Assembly: GCF_015910445.1 (NCBI RefSeq)
Contig: NZ_CP048882.1
Location: 868,001 to 932,000 of the forward strand
Reading direction: 5' to 3'
Length of the DNA stretch: 64,000 nt
From: Streptomyces bathyalis
GTDB lineage: Bacteria > Actinomycetota > Actinomycetes > Streptomycetales > Streptomycetaceae
In this document: piece by piece, positions 51,420 through 60,879 of the stretch
How the letters are laid out: every line of letters begins with the position of its first letter
Numbering within the stretch: the stretch's first letter is position 1
Translations under genes and position numbers: made by a program
Notes under the pieces: model-generated
Seen by the model: the letters and a program-made list of their open reading frames with translations, nothing else
Told to the model about the DNA's origin: nothing
Database searches by the model: none

Positions 51420-52576
51420 CGGATGCCCGCCGAGATGATCAGTCGCATGATGTCCGAGGTGCCTTCCTCGATCTCCTCCAGCTTGGCGTCGCGCATCCAC
51501 TGCTCCACCGGGTGTTCGCGCGAATAGCCCCAGCCACCCAGGGTCTGCACGGCTGCCCAGGTGCACCAGGCCGCGGACTCGGACGCGGTGAGCTTCGCCA
51601 TCGCCGCCTCGGTCCGTGCGTCGAGTCCGGCATCGATGCGCTTGGCGGCCCGCCAGGTCATCAGCCGTGACTGCTCGATGCGGGTGCGCATGTCCGCGAG
51701 GCGGAAGGCCACTGCCTGATGCTCGATGACGGGCTTGCCGAACTGCTCGCGTGTTCTGGCGTAGTCGGCGGCGTACTCGTACGCGGCCCTGGCCACTCCC
51801 GTAGCGGCTGCCCCCAGCACGGTGCGGGAGATGTCGAAGGTGCGCATCAGTCCGTAGAAGCCCCGCCCCTCGGCGCCGAGGCGCTGCTCCTCCGGCACGA
51901 AGGCGTCGGTGAAGAAGATCTCGCGGCAGACGATGGCGCGTTGACCCATCTTGCGCATCGGCTCGCCGAAGGCGACGCCCTCGGTGTCCTTGCGGAAGAG
52001 GAACGCGGTGACGCCCCGGGATCGGGCGGCCGGGTCGGTCTTGGCGAAGACCACGTACTGCTCGGCCTCGCCCGCGTTGGAGATCCACGCCTTCTGGCCG
52101 TTCAGCCGGTAGCCGCCGTCGACCCGCCGGGCCGTCGTGGTGATCGAGGCGGCGTCCGAGCCGGCACCCGGCTCGGTGGTCGCCAGCGCTGTCATCGGCG
52201 TACCGGCGGTGGCCAGCGGGGTGAGCCATTCGCGCTTCTGCTGCTCGCTGCCGAGCTCCAGCACGGGATCGGCGAAGAAGCCGTTGGAGCACAGCAGGTT
52301 GCCGATGCCGAGGTCTCCCACGCACAGCTCCTCCTGTACGAGGCACTGCGTGAACACGTCGGTGAATCCGCCCCCGCCGTACTCCTCGGGGAGCATGAAT
52401 CCGGTGATGCCGACATCGGCCGCCTTGCGCCACAGGTCCCACGGGGTGACGGTGTCCGCCTCGTCCACGTCGCGGGCGCGCGGGCGGATCTCCGCGCCGG
52501 CGAACGCCCTGCTGAGCTCGACGATGTCCCGTTGCTCGGTGGTGAGGGGAACCAGCTCGGCGGGGAGGTCTGTCAT
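51416..52576 (-). CDS. acyl-CoA dehydrogenase
   Basis: The 386-residue flavoprotein shows the whole family pattern: MTALATTEPGAGSDAASITTTA (flavin and substrate), YRLNGQKAWISNAGEAE, RTREQFGKPVIEHQAVAFRLADM and the C-terminal VQTLGGWGYSREHPVEQWMRDAKLEEIEEGTSDIMRL. The base at Glu in EEGTSD matches the SCAD/isobutyryl/glutaryl-type position. It introduces a double bond alpha-beta to the CoA thioester. The ATG at 52576 follows GGAGG by 4 bases; a TACTGA dyad lies in its promoter. Confidence 0.92.
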   Translation of the reverse strand: MTDLPAELVPLTTEQRDIVELSRAFAGAEIRPRARDVDEADTVTPWDLWRKAADVGITGFMLPEEYGGGGFTDVFTQCLVQEELCVGDLGIGNLLCSNGFFADPVLELGSEQQKREWLTPLATAGTPMTALATTEPGAGSDAASITTTARRVDGGYRLNGQKAWISNAGEAEQYVVFAKTDPAARSRGVTAFLFRKDTEGVAFGEPMRKMGQRAIVCREIFFTDAFVPEEQRLGAEGRGFYGLMRTFDISRTVLGAAATGVARAAYEYAADYARTREQFGKPVIEHQAVAFRLADMRTRIEQSRLMTWRAAKRIDAGLDARTEAAMAKLTASESAAWCTWAAVQTLGGWGYSREHPVEQWMRDAKLEEIEEGTSDIMRLIISAGIR

Positions 52577-52629
52577 GGTGCCTCCGGCAGCAGCGGTGGC
52601 GCTCGTCGTCGCGGAACTCATTACCGAAT

Positions 52630-52649
52630 TACTGAATCATGAGTCAGTA
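52630..52649. promoter_or_regulatory. 20-bp operator-like palindrome TACTGA-N8-TCAGTA
   Basis: The arms are perfect and flank ATCATGAG in the A/T-rich start region of the acyl-CoA dehydrogenase operon. The size and symmetry suit a TetR dimer; the TetR gene at the operon end is the obvious candidate. Confidence 0.55.
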
Positions 52650-52822
52650 TCCGGACGGGTTCGCGGCCATGTCAACGAGGCGTGAACACCAGCCCTGTTC
52701 GGCAGCGCGGGCCCGTCGCCATGCGCACAGGAGCGCCCCCTGGCCGCGGGGTGCGGCGACCAGGGGGCGAGTCTCCTTGCGTCAGGTCCCGTCAGGACGG
52801 AGCGGCGCCTGTGTCCGGCCGG

Positions 52823-54307
52823 CTACCTCCCCGCGCCCGCAGGCTGCGCCGTGCCGGCGCCGCCGCCGCTCGCCTGCACCGTCCCGGCTGACATGGCGTC
52901 GTCCAGGGCGCGGAGGATGTTCTCCACGCTCTGCTTCGCGTCGCCGAAGAGCATGCTGGTGTTCTCCCGGAAGAACAGCGGGTTCTGAACTCCCGCGTAT
53001 CCGGAGGCCATCGAGCGCTTGAAGACGATGACGTTCTCCGCCTCCCAGGCGTGCAGCACCGGCATGCCCGCGATCGGGCTGGAGGGATCCTCGGCCGCCG
53101 CCGGGTTGACGGTGTCGTTGGCGCCGATCACCAGCACGACGGAAGTCTGCGGGAAGTCGTCGTTGATCTCGTCCATTTCGAGCACGATGTCGTAGGGCAC
53201 CTTCGCCTCGGCCAGCAGCACGTTCATGTGGCCCGGAAGGCGGCCGGCGACCGGGTGGACGCCGAAGCGCACCTCGACGCCGCGTTCGCGCAGCGTGCGC
53301 GTCAGTTCCGCCACCGGGTGCTGGGCCTGGGCGACGGCCATGCCGTAGCCGGGCGTGATGATCACGGAGGTTGCCGCGCCGAGGAGTTCGGCAGCCTCCT
53401 CCGCGCTCGTCTCGCGGTGCTCGCCCTGATCGTCGTCGCCGCTGGAGGGGGCCTCGATGCCGAACCCGCCGGCGATCACCGAGATGAACGAGCGGTTCAT
53501 GCCCTTGCACATGATGTACGACAGGTACGCACCCGAGGAGCCGACCAGCGCACCCGTGACGATGAGCAGGTTGTTGTCGAGGAGGAACCCGGCGGCGGCC
53601 GCGGCCCAGCCCGAGTAGCTGTTGAGCATCGAGACCACGACCGGCATGTCACCGCCGCCGATGGCCGCGACGAGATGGAGGCCGAGGGCGAGCGCCAGCA
53701 CGGTCACGGCGATCATCAGGCCCAGGCTCGGGGCGATCGTGAACCAGACCGTCAGGACGAGGAACGCTGCGAGGGCACCGAGGTTGAGCAGGTTCTTGCC
53801 CGGCAGCATCAGCGGCTGCGACTTGATGCGCGCCGACAGCTTGAGGAACGCGACGACCGAGCCGGTGAAGGTGACGGCGCCGATGAAGATCCCGATGAAC
53901 ACCTCGGCATGGTGGATCGACAGCAGCTCGGCGGGGACGACGTGCTGGGCGGCGCCCTTCGCCTCAACCTCGAAATAGCTGTTCCAGCCGACCAGCACCG
54001 CGGCCACGCCGACGAAGCTGTGCAGGATCGCGATGAGTTCGGGCATCTCCGTCATCGCCACCTGCCGCGCGCGCCACAGCCCCGCGGCACCTCCGATCGC
54101 CATCGCGACGAGGATCAGGAGGATGGCGGTCGCGGAGATCTCGAGCGCGGCGAGTACGACGGTGGCGAGCAGCGCCAGCGCCATCCCGGCGATGCCGAAG
54201 ACGACCCCGGCTCGGGACGTGCGGTGCTGCGAGAGCCCGGCCAGGCTGAGGATGAACAGAAGGGCCGCTACGAGGTGCGCGGCCTGGGCGGACGTGGTGG
54301 CAGTCAT
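52823..54307 (-). CDS. pntB: NAD(P) transhydrogenase subunit beta
   Basis: The 494-residue protein has about nine transmembrane helices and a C-terminal NADP-binding domain III ([59 protein letters not shown], then [24 protein letters not shown]). It couples proton re-entry to hydride transfer from NADH to NADP. The gene starts 6 bases after pntA, with GAGG before the ATG. Confidence 0.96.
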   Translation of the reverse strand: MTATTSAQAAHLVAALLFILSLAGLSQHRTSRAGVVFGIAGMALALLATVVLAALEISATAILLILVAMAIGGAAGLWRARQVAMTEMPELIAILHSFVGVAAVLVGWNSYFEVEAKGAAQHVVPAELLSIHHAEVFIGIFIGAVTFTGSVVAFLKLSARIKSQPLMLPGKNLLNLGALAAFLVLTVWFTIAPSLGLMIAVTVLALALGLHLVAAIGGGDMPVVVSMLNSYSGWAAAAAGFLLDNNLLIVTGALVGSSGAYLSYIMCKGMNRSFISVIAGGFGIEAPSSGDDDQGEHRETSAEEAAELLGAATSVIITPGYGMAVAQAQHPVAELTRTLRERGVEVRFGVHPVAGRLPGHMNVLLAEAKVPYDIVLEMDEINDDFPQTSVVLVIGANDTVNPAAAEDPSSPIAGMPVLHAWEAENVIVFKRSMASGYAGVQNPLFFRENTSMLFGDAKQSVENILRALDDAMSAGTVQASGGGAGTAQPAGAGR

Positions 54308-54313
54308 GTGGCC

Positions 54314-55855
54314 TCAGCCTTTCGAGAACATGCCGAGCATGCGACGGGTGACGGAGAAGCCTCCGAAGATGTTGACGCTGGTGAGCAGGATCGCCACGAA
54401 CGACAGGACCGTGACCGCCGGTCCCACGTGACCGATCTGCACCAGCGCCCCGACGACGACGATCCCTGAGATGGCGTTGGTCACGGACATCAGCGGTGTG
54501 TGCAGGGCGTGGTGCACCTTGCCGATGACGTAGTAGCCGATGACCACGGCCAGCGCGAACACCGTGAAGTTCTCGGCCAGTTGGGTCGGCGAGAAGGCGA
54601 TCAGCGCGAACATCGCGGCCATCCCGGCGCCGATGAGGCCGTACCGCGCCGCCGGGGACAGCTTGGGCTTGGCCGGTTCGGCGGCGGGTTCCGCGGCCTC
54701 GGCCTTGGGAGCTGCCTGGGCGGACACCTCCACGGGGGGCGGTGGCCAGCTCTTCTCACCGTCCCGCACGACCGTGACGCCGCGCTGCACGACGTCGTCG
54801 AAGTCCAGCGTCAGCTGCCCGTCCTTTTCCGGCGTGAGCAGCTTGAGCAGGTTGACGATGTTGGTTCCGTACAGCTGCGAGGCCTGCGTCGGCAGGCGCC
54901 CGGCCAGGTCCGTGTAGCCGATGATCGTGACGCCGTTGTCGGTGACGATGGCCTTGCCGGCGACGGTCCCGTCGACGTTGCCGCCCTGCGAGGCGGCCAT
55001 GTCGACGATGACGCTGCCGGGCTTCATGCTCGCCACGTCCTCCGCCGTGATCAGCCGCGGTGCCGGCTTGCCGGGGATCAGGGCCGTGGTGACGATGATG
55101 TCGACGTCGGCGGCCTGCTCGCTGTAGATCTCCGCGGCACGCTGGTTGTACGCGTCGGAGGTCTGCTTGGCGTATCCGTCGGTGGAGGCCTCCTGCTCGA
55201 CGTCGACGGCGAGGTACTCACCCCCGAGCGAACGGACCTGGTCGGCGACCTCCGGACGCGGGTCGGTGGCCCGTACGACGCCGCCGAGGCTGCTCGCCGC
55301 GCCGATCGCGGCGAGGCCCGCCACACCCGCACCGGCGACGAGAACCTTGGCCGGAGGCACCTTGCCCGCCGCGGTGACCTGCCCGGTGAAGAACCGCCCG
55401 AAGACGTGTGCCGCCTCGATGACGGCCCGGTATCCGGCGATGTTGGCCATGGAGCTGAGCACGTCCAGGGACTGTGCACGCGAGATCCGCGGCACCGCGT
55501 CCATGGACAGCGCGGTGAGGGAGCGCTGGGCGAGGTCGTCCAGCAGCCCGGGGTTGAGGCCGGGAGCGAGCATGCCGATCAGCGTCGCGTCGTCCCGCAG
55601 CCGCCCGATCTCCTCGCGCGAGGGTTCGTTGATCTTCAGGACGACGTCCGCCTGCCAGGCGTCGCCGATACGCGCGCCCGCCTCCGTGTACTGCTCGTCG
55701 GAGAATCCCGAGGCAGCGCCCGCTCCCGATTCGACGACGGCCTCATAGCCGAGCTTCAGGATCTTCCGGATGCTGTCGGGTGTGGCCGCGACCCGGGTCT
55801 CCCCGGCCTTCGACTCTGCGGCGACACCCACCTGCTGCGGATGTGAATCTGACAT
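54314..55855 (-). CDS. pntA: NAD(P) transhydrogenase subunit alpha (domain I fused to short membrane part)
   Basis: The 513-residue protein has the NAD-binding domain I ([79 protein letters not shown]), a Pro/Ala linker near residues 375-400, and four C-terminal helices ([42 protein letters not shown]). This is the fused alpha form; in some actinobacteria the membrane piece is a separate gene. It forms the complex with PntB and supplies NADPH for biosynthesis. Confidence 0.96.
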   Translation of the reverse strand: MSDSHPQQVGVAAESKAGETRVAATPDSIRKILKLGYEAVVESGAGAASGFSDEQYTEAGARIGDAWQADVVLKINEPSREEIGRLRDDATLIGMLAPGLNPGLLDDLAQRSLTALSMDAVPRISRAQSLDVLSSMANIAGYRAVIEAAHVFGRFFTGQVTAAGKVPPAKVLVAGAGVAGLAAIGAASSLGGVVRATDPRPEVADQVRSLGGEYLAVDVEQEASTDGYAKQTSDAYNQRAAEIYSEQAADVDIIVTTALIPGKPAPRLITAEDVASMKPGSVIVDMAASQGGNVDGTVAGKAIVTDNGVTIIGYTDLAGRLPTQASQLYGTNIVNLLKLLTPEKDGQLTLDFDDVVQRGVTVVRDGEKSWPPPPVEVSAQAAPKAEAAEPAAEPAKPKLSPAARYGLIGAGMAAMFALIAFSPTQLAENFTVFALAVVIGYYVIGKVHHALHTPLMSVTNAISGIVVVGALVQIGHVGPAVTVLSFVAILLTSVNIFGGFSVTRRMLGMFSKG

Positions 55856-56228
55856 CGATCTCCCTTTACGGGGTGTTGGGCGGCTCCGCGGTCCGTTGTA
55901 CTTCGGGGCCGGACGGCGGTGAGGGGACTGCTCAGGGGCTGCTTATTTAATGTCAGTCTGACGGGCTCTGTGCAGGGACCATTCCTAAGTGAGTTCTCCG
56001 TGGCTCCTCCCGCGGTCGCGGGGTGCGCTGCCGGTGACCTCTGGTGAAAGGACGAGCGGCCGGAAGCGCGGCATCGGACTGATGTGAGGATGCACGCTGT
56101 TGCGCGGCGTAAACGGAGGCTGTCGCGGGGTGGACCACCCACGGGACGCAGAGGGGAAAGCTGCCCGGCAGAGAGAAATCCGCGGGCGCCGGCCGGACGG
56201 AGGCCGACGCCGGCAGGCGCAATATCTG
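55856..56228. other. pntA upstream region, no gene seen
   Basis: An A/T-rich patch at 55941-55950 sits beside the near-palindrome GTCAG-T-CTGAC (55952-55962), a likely promoter-operator of pntAB. No coding pattern was seen up to the tRNA. Confidence 0.4.
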
Positions 56229-56313
56229 TGTCCGAGGGGGGACTTGAACCCCCACGCCCGATAAAGGGCACTAGCACCTCAAGCTAGCGCGTCTGCCATT
56301 CCGCCACCCGGAC
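56229..56313 (-). tRNA. tRNA-Leu (anticodon GAG)
   Basis: On the minus strand the acceptor stem GTCCGGG pairs with CTCGGAC (one G-U). The anticodon loop is TTGAGGT with GAG at 56278-56280, a long variable arm (TGCCCTTTATCGGGCG) marks a class II tRNA, and the T arm is GGGGGTTCAAGTCCCCC. The CCA end is not encoded. Confidence 0.95.
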
Positions 56314-56377
56314 AAGGGTCGTCGCCCGGCTCTGCCGTGGCGACGCGGACAACCATACCAAGCTCCGGCAGCGGTGT

Positions 56378-56882
56378 TCACCTCGGTGATCCCCGGTGAG
56401 CGGGCGGCCCGGCGGGGATTTTGCCGGGCCGCCCGCTCTGGCGGTAGGTCAGGCCGCCGTCCGGTGGGATCCTCCTGGCCCCGGGGGCGGTGAGTACCGC
56501 CGCCGCGGCCCACGCGGTCTTCGCCGGACGGGCCGCAGGCACGTGTACCGGCCGTGTCTGCGGTGTTCGTCGCGGCGACCGGCTCCGCGCCGGTGCCGAT
56601 GCGGACGACGCCGTCGAACTGCCCGGACAGCGGCGCGCCGTGCCGCACCGCGGACGATGAGGGCGAGAGCGGCGCCGCCTCGGGCACCGGGACGGCCTCC
56701 CGTGCCGGGCCGCGCAGCTCCTCGGCCCCCGCCGCGCCGGCCCGCGCCCCGAACTCCGGGGCGGGCAGGGACTTTCCGGCAGGGTCGGGGGGCGCCCAGG
56801 CGGTACCGGGCTCGGGTGTGAGGTTGTGTGGACCGTTCGGCGTCGGGGGTGGGAGTGACGAGGGTGAGGGTGTGGTGCCCAT
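56378..56882 (-). pseudogene. hypothetical Pro/Ala-rich gene with a probable frameshift
   Basis: An ATG at 56882 with GGAGAAG upstream opens a frame with very high third-position G/C for about 110 codons (MGTTPSPSSLPPP to PVAATNTADT). After that, good coding bias passes to another frame, which reads AKTAWAAAAVLTAPGARRIPPDGG and stops at 56378. The first frame would otherwise run into tRNA-Leu, which is not plausible. A single-base shift near 56550 (real or a sequencing error) would join them. No domain was recognised. Confidence 0.4.
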
Positions 56883-56942
56883 CGTTCTTCTCCGCTCTCG
56901 TTGCACATACGGGGCGGGTTGCTGAAGCCGGCGTGGACTTAT

Positions 56943-56954
56943 TACTGGACAGTA
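56943..56954. promoter_or_regulatory. palindrome TACTG-GA-CAGTA upstream of the hypothetical gene
   Basis: The 12-bp dyad lies in an A/T-rich stretch about 60 bases before the ATG at 56882 and could be its operator. Its arms resemble those of the dyad before the acyl-CoA dehydrogenase operon, with different spacing. Confidence 0.35.
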
Positions 56955-57058
56955 GTGAGTTGGCGGGCGCCTTGACACCCGCCCCCGCCCAGATATGCGG
57001 AACGTCACGTCGTTCCGCGCAGTTCACACCGGCCCGGTCAGCTCCGGCCCGGTCAGCT

Positions 57059-57087
57059 CCAGGGGGTGTCCCGACGACACCCCCTGG
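57059..57087. terminator. terminator of sucC-sucD
   Basis: CCAGGGGGTGTC and GACACCCCCTGG form a perfect 12-bp stem with a 5-base loop, 5 bases beyond the sucD stop (minus strand). A 15-bp tandem duplication (GGCCCGGTCAGCTCC, 57031-57060) lies beside it. Confidence 0.75.
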
Positions 57088-57092
57088 TCGGC

Positions 57093-57971
57093 TCACGCCA
57101 GCCGGTCGAGTACGAGGCGTGCCGTCTCGGTCGGGGTCTCGCCGACGCGTACGCCTGCCGCCTCTAGTGCCTCCTTCTTCGCCCGCGCGGTTCCGGAGGA
57201 GCCGGAGACGATGGCACCGGCGTGCCCCATGGTCTTGCCCTCGGGAGCGGTGAATCCGGCGACGTAGCCGATGACCGGCTTCGTGACGTTCTCCTTGATG
57301 AAGTCCGCCGCGCGCTCCTCCGCGTCACCGCCGATCTCGCCGATCATCACGATCAGGTCGGTCTCCGGGTCCTCCTCGAAGGCCGCGAGGCAGTCGATGT
57401 GCGTGGTGCCGATGACGGGGTCGCCGCCGATGCCGACACAGCTGGAGAAACCGATGTCCCGCAGCTCGTACATGAGTTGGTAGGTGAGCGTGCCGGACTT
57501 GGAGACCAGGCCGATACGGCCGGGCTCCGGTGCGATGTCGGCGGGGATGATGCCGGCGTTGGACAGCCCGGGGCTGATGAGACCGGGACAGTTGGGGCCG
57601 ATGATGCGCGTGCCGCGCTCCTGCGCGTAGGCGCGGAAGGCGACCGCGTCGTGGACGGGGATGCCCTCGGTGATGGCGACGGCAAGCGGGATTCCCGCGT
57701 CCGCCGCCTCCTCCACCGCCGCCTTGGAGAAGGCCGGGGGTACGAAGAGGACCGACACGTCGGCCTCCGTCGCCTCGCGTGCCTCCGCCACCGAGCCGAA
57801 GACGGGCACGGAACGCCCTTCAACGTCCACGTCCTGACCCGCCTTGCGCGGGTTCACGCCGCCGACGATGTCGGTGCCGGACGCCAGCATCCGGCGCGTG
57901 TGCTTCATGCCCTCGGAGCCGGTCATGCCCTGGACGATGACCTTGCTCGCCTTGTTGAGGAAGATCGCCAT
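57093..57971 (-). CDS. sucD: succinyl-CoA ligase subunit alpha (paralogue next to oxalate genes)
   Basis: The 292-residue protein is a typical Suc[45 protein letters not shown] (CoA domain), [29 protein letters not shown] and the phosphohistidine loop GHAGAIVSG. It follows sucC by 14 bases with GGAGGCGGGAG before the ATG. Because the locus faces an oxalate/formyl-CoA-transferase cluster, this pair may serve CoA recycling for that pathway; whether it is the housekeeping TCA enzyme cannot be judged from one window. Confidence 0.93.
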   Translation of the reverse strand: MAIFLNKASKVIVQGMTGSEGMKHTRRMLASGTDIVGGVNPRKAGQDVDVEGRSVPVFGSVAEAREATEADVSVLFVPPAFSKAAVEEAADAGIPLAVAITEGIPVHDAVAFRAYAQERGTRIIGPNCPGLISPGLSNAGIIPADIAPEPGRIGLVSKSGTLTYQLMYELRDIGFSSCVGIGGDPVIGTTHIDCLAAFEEDPETDLIVMIGEIGGDAEERAADFIKENVTKPVIGYVAGFTAPEGKTMGHAGAIVSGSSGTARAKKEALEAAGVRVGETPTETARLVLDRLA

Positions 57972-57985
57972 GGTCTCCCGCCTCC

Positions 57986-59140
57986 CTATGCGGCCGCAGC
58001 CGCGGCCGTGGCCAGTTCGGCGGCCCGCTGGGCGGCGCCGTCCATGGTGGTCCGCTGCTCCAGCAGCGGGTGGGGGTTCGCCTCGAGGATCTCGCGTCCG
58101 CGCACGGCGTTGTTGCCGTCGAGCCGTACGACGAGCGGCTTGGTCAGCCGTATCTGCCCGAGGGCCTGGGTGATTCCGTCCGCGACCGCGTCGCAGGCTG
58201 TGATGCCGCCGAAGACGTTGACGAGGATGGACTTCACGGACGGGTCGCCGAGGACGACGGAGAGGCCGTCGGCCATGACCTGCGCGGACGCGCCGCCGCC
58301 GATGTCGAGGAAGTTCGCGGGCTTCGCGCCGCAGCCGGCGACGACGTCGAGTGTGGACATCACCAACCCCGCGCCGTTGCCGATGACTCCGACCTCGCCG
58401 TCCAGCTTCACGTAGTTGAGGCCCTTCTCGGCCGCCTGCGCCTCCAGCGCGTCCTGGCCGCCGCCCTCGTCCTGCTCGCCCCAACGTGCCTGCCGGAAGC
58501 GGGCGTTGTCGTCGAGGGTGACCTTGCCGTCGAGGGCGACGATCGTGCCGTCGGCCGTACGGACAAGGGGGTTGACCTCGACGAGTAGCGCGTCCTCGGC
58601 CTGGAGGATCTGCCACAGCTTGCGCAGTACCGGCGCCACATTCGTCGGCAGAGCCGCCGCGGCGACGATCTCCGCGGCCTTCTCGTCCGTCACGCCCTCC
58701 GCCGGATCGACGGGAATGCGTGCGACCGCCTCCGGCCGCGCCTCGGCAACTTCCTCGATCTCCATGCCGCCTTCGGCGGATGCGATGGCGATGAAGCATC
58801 CCTGCGCACGATCCAGGACGAAGGAGACGTAGTACTCCGTATCGACCTTCACGGGCTGGGCGAGCATCACCTTGTGCACGGTGTGGCCCTTGATGTCCAT
58901 GCCGAGGATCTGGCGTGCGGCGACCTCCGCGGCAGTGGAGTCGGCCACGAGTTTCACGCCGCCTGCCTTGCCCCTGCCTCCTGTCTTGACCTGCGCCTTG
59001 ACCACGACGCCGTGCTGATCGGCGTCGAGCTTCAATGCCGCCTCGCGGGCTGCACTGCCCGTCTCCACGACCTCCGCTTCAGGTACCAAGACGCCGTAGC
59101 GCTCGAAGAGTTCCCTCGCCTGGTGCTCGAAAAGGTCCAC
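57986..59140 (-). CDS. sucC: succinyl-CoA ligase (ADP-forming) subunit beta
   Basis: The 384-residue protein starts at GTG ([17 protein letters not shown]) and shows ATP-grasp motifs [47 protein letters not shown](R)FR and the C-terminal domain [30 protein letters not shown] with [27 protein letters not shown] precedes the start. Its promoter overlaps that of the divergent oxalate genes within a shared dyad. Confidence 0.94.
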   Translation of the reverse strand: MDLFEHQARELFERYGVLVPEAEVVETGSAAREAALKLDADQHGVVVKAQVKTGGRGKAGGVKLVADSTAAEVAARQILGMDIKGHTVHKVMLAQPVKVDTEYYVSFVLDRAQGCFIAIASAEGGMEIEEVAEARPEAVARIPVDPAEGVTDEKAAEIVAAAALPTNVAPVLRKLWQILQAEDALLVEVNPLVRTADGTIVALDGKVTLDDNARFRQARWGEQDEGGGQDALEAQAAEKGLNYVKLDGEVGVIGNGAGLVMSTLDVVAGCGAKPANFLDIGGGASAQVMADGLSVVLGDPSVKSILVNVFGGITACDAVADGITQALGQIRLTKPLVVRLDGNNAVRGREILEANPHPLLEQRTTMDGAAQRAAELATAAAAAA

Positions 59141-59217
59141 ATGTGCTCCCTGGTCGATCTTCGAAACGATCGGTGCACGCCCCCTGGACATCGGTCTCTC
59201 GATGCGGGATAACAAGG

Positions 59218-59246
59218 TTCATACAGTATTCGTCGACTGTATGCAA
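59218..59246. promoter_or_regulatory. shared divergent promoter with dyad CATACAGT-N8-ACTGTATG
   Basis: The inverted repeat (59220-59243) has perfect 8-base arms. For sucC, a -35 TTGCAT (59241-59246) and -10 TATGAA (59218-59223) are 17 bases apart on the minus strand. On the plus strand, TTCATA (59218-59223) and TATGCA (59240-59245) give a mirror-image promoter with 16-base spacing. One bound dimer could shut both directions. Confidence 0.65.
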
Positions 59247-59291
59247 TCTGCTCTGACCAGAGCTCACACCCGACGAAGGGACTCGTAAGTC

Positions 59292-59597
59292 ATGCCCGAG
59301 GACAGCCAGGAGAGCCGCGAGAGCGTCGGCGACAAATCCTCGATGAACCAGATCCGTTACGGCCGGAAGGCCAGGTACGGCGAGGAGCGCAGGCGGGTCG
59401 GCAACACCCTCGGCGACGTTCCCTACGAGGAGTTCGCGCGGATGCCCTGGGGCCGCGGCGAGGCCGTGCGCGAGCCCTCCGGGATCAGGCCCGGGCTGGA
59501 GCGCACCCGCGCCTCCGGCAAGCCTGCCCTGGTCAATGTGCGGATCGACCCGGACGCGTACGCGCCCGGAGCCATGAACCAGACGATGTACAAGTGA
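59292..59597 (+). CDS. C-terminal remnant of a TPP enzyme (oxalyl-CoA decarboxylase-like)
   Basis: The 101-residue ORF resembles only the last segment of thiamine-diphosphate enzymes of the oxalyl-CoA decarboxylase/acetolactate synthase group: [54 protein letters not shown]. The PYR domain, middle domain and the GDG...NN cofactor motif are absent. A new N-terminus ([24 protein letters not shown]) carries a start with AAGGGA about 11 bases away. It directly precedes the formyl-CoA transferase gene, where decarboxylase genes are usually found. It is either a decayed gene or a retained small protein of unknown use. Confidence 0.65.
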   Translation: MPEDSQESRESVGDKSSMNQIRYGRKARYGEERRRVGNTLGDVPYEEFARMPWGRGEAVREPSGIRPGLERTRASGKPALVNVRIDPDAYAPGAMNQTMYK

Positions 59598-59598
59598 G

Positions 59599-60876
59599 GT
59601 GACCGCGGTGACCGAAGTGACCGATGTGACCGGCACGACGACGGTGACTGAGAAGGCGCTCGACGGGATTCGTGTACTGGACATGACGCATGTCCAGTCC
59701 GGGCCCTCGGCCACTCAGCTCCTCGCCTGGCTCGGCGCAGACGTGATCAAACTCGAGGCGACCTCGGGCGACATCACCCGCAAGCAGTTGCGGGACCTCC
59801 CGGACGTCGACTCGCTCTACTTCACGATGCTCAACTGCAACAAGCGCAGCATCACGCTCAACACCAAGAGCGACCGCGGCAAGGAGCTGCTGACGGAGCT
59901 GATCCGGCGCAGCGACGTACTGGTGGAGAACTTCGGCCCCGGAGCGGTGGACCGGATGGGCTTCACCTGGGACCGCATCAAGCAGATCAACCCGAGGATC
60001 GTCTACGCCTCCATCAAGGGCTTCGGCGAGGGTCCGTACACCACGTTCAAGGCGTACGAGGTCGTCGCCCAGGCCATGGGCGGCTCGATGTCGACGACCG
60101 GCTTCGAGGACGGGCCGCCGCTGGCCACCGGAGCGCAGATCGGCGACTCGGGCACCGGTGTGCACACCGTCGCAGCGATCCTCGCCGCGCTGCTGCAGCG
60201 TGAGCGTACGGGCCGAGGCCAGCGGGTCAACGTGGCCATGCAGCACTCGGTTCTCAACCTGTGCCGTGTGAAGCTGCGCGACCAGCAGCGGCTCGCACAC
60301 GGTGCGCTCGGCGAGTACCCGAACGAGGACTTCGGCGACGAGGTGCCGCGTTCGGGCAACGCCTCGGGCGGCGGCCAGCCCGGCTGGGCGGTCAAGTGCG
60401 CGCCGGGCGGGCCCAACGACTACGTCTACGTGATCGTGCAGCCCGTGGGCTGGGAGCCGCTGACGAAGCTCATAGGCCGTCCCGAACTGGCCGACGACCC
60501 GGACTGGAACACGCCGGAGGCGCGGCTGCCCAAGCTGAACAAGATGTTCCAGCTGATCGAGGAGTGGTCGTCCACCCTGCCCAAGTGGGAGGTGCTGGGC
60601 GCCCTCAACGCCCACAACATCCCCTGCGGGCCGATCCTCTCGACCAAGGAGATCGTCGAGGACGAGTCCCTGGCCGCCAACGGGATGATCGTCGAAGTCG
60701 ATCACCCCGAGCGCGGTTCCTTCACCACGGTGGGCTCCCCGATGAAGCTCTCCGACTCCCCCGTGGAGATCACCTCCTCACCGCTCCTGGGCGAGCACAA
60801 CGAGGAGGTCTACATAGGCGAGCTGGGCCTGGGCGCGGAAGAACTGGCACTGCTCAAGACGAACGGAGTGATCTGA
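59599..60876 (+). CDS. frc: formyl-CoA:oxalate CoA-transferase
   Basis: The 425-residue class III CoA-transferase matches Oxalobacter FRC in many segments: [64 protein letters not shown], the catalytic Asp183 in [14 protein letters not shown] and GGGQPGW. It swaps CoA between formyl-CoA and oxalate. Several in-frame GTG codons form a GTGACCG repeat (59599, 59608, 59617, 59626), so the start is uncertain; 59608 has the best ribosome-site spacing. It ends 3 bases before the acyl-CoA synthetase gene. Confidence 0.93.
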   Translation: MTAVTEVTDVTGTTTVTEKALDGIRVLDMTHVQSGPSATQLLAWLGADVIKLEATSGDITRKQLRDLPDVDSLYFTMLNCNKRSITLNTKSDRGKELLTELIRRSDVLVENFGPGAVDRMGFTWDRIKQINPRIVYASIKGFGEGPYTTFKAYEVVAQAMGGSMSTTGFEDGPPLATGAQIGDSGTGVHTVAAILAALLQRERTGRGQRVNVAMQHSVLNLCRVKLRDQQRLAHGALGEYPNEDFGDEVPRSGNASGGGQPGWAVKCAPGGPNDYVYVIVQPVGWEPLTKLIGRPELADDPDWNTPEARLPKLNKMFQLIEEWSSTLPKWEVLGALNAHNIPCGPILSTKEIVEDESLAANGMIVEVDHPERGSFTTVGSPMKLSDSPVEITSSPLLGEHNEEVYIGELGLGAEELALLKTNGVI

Positions 60877-60879
60877 CCG

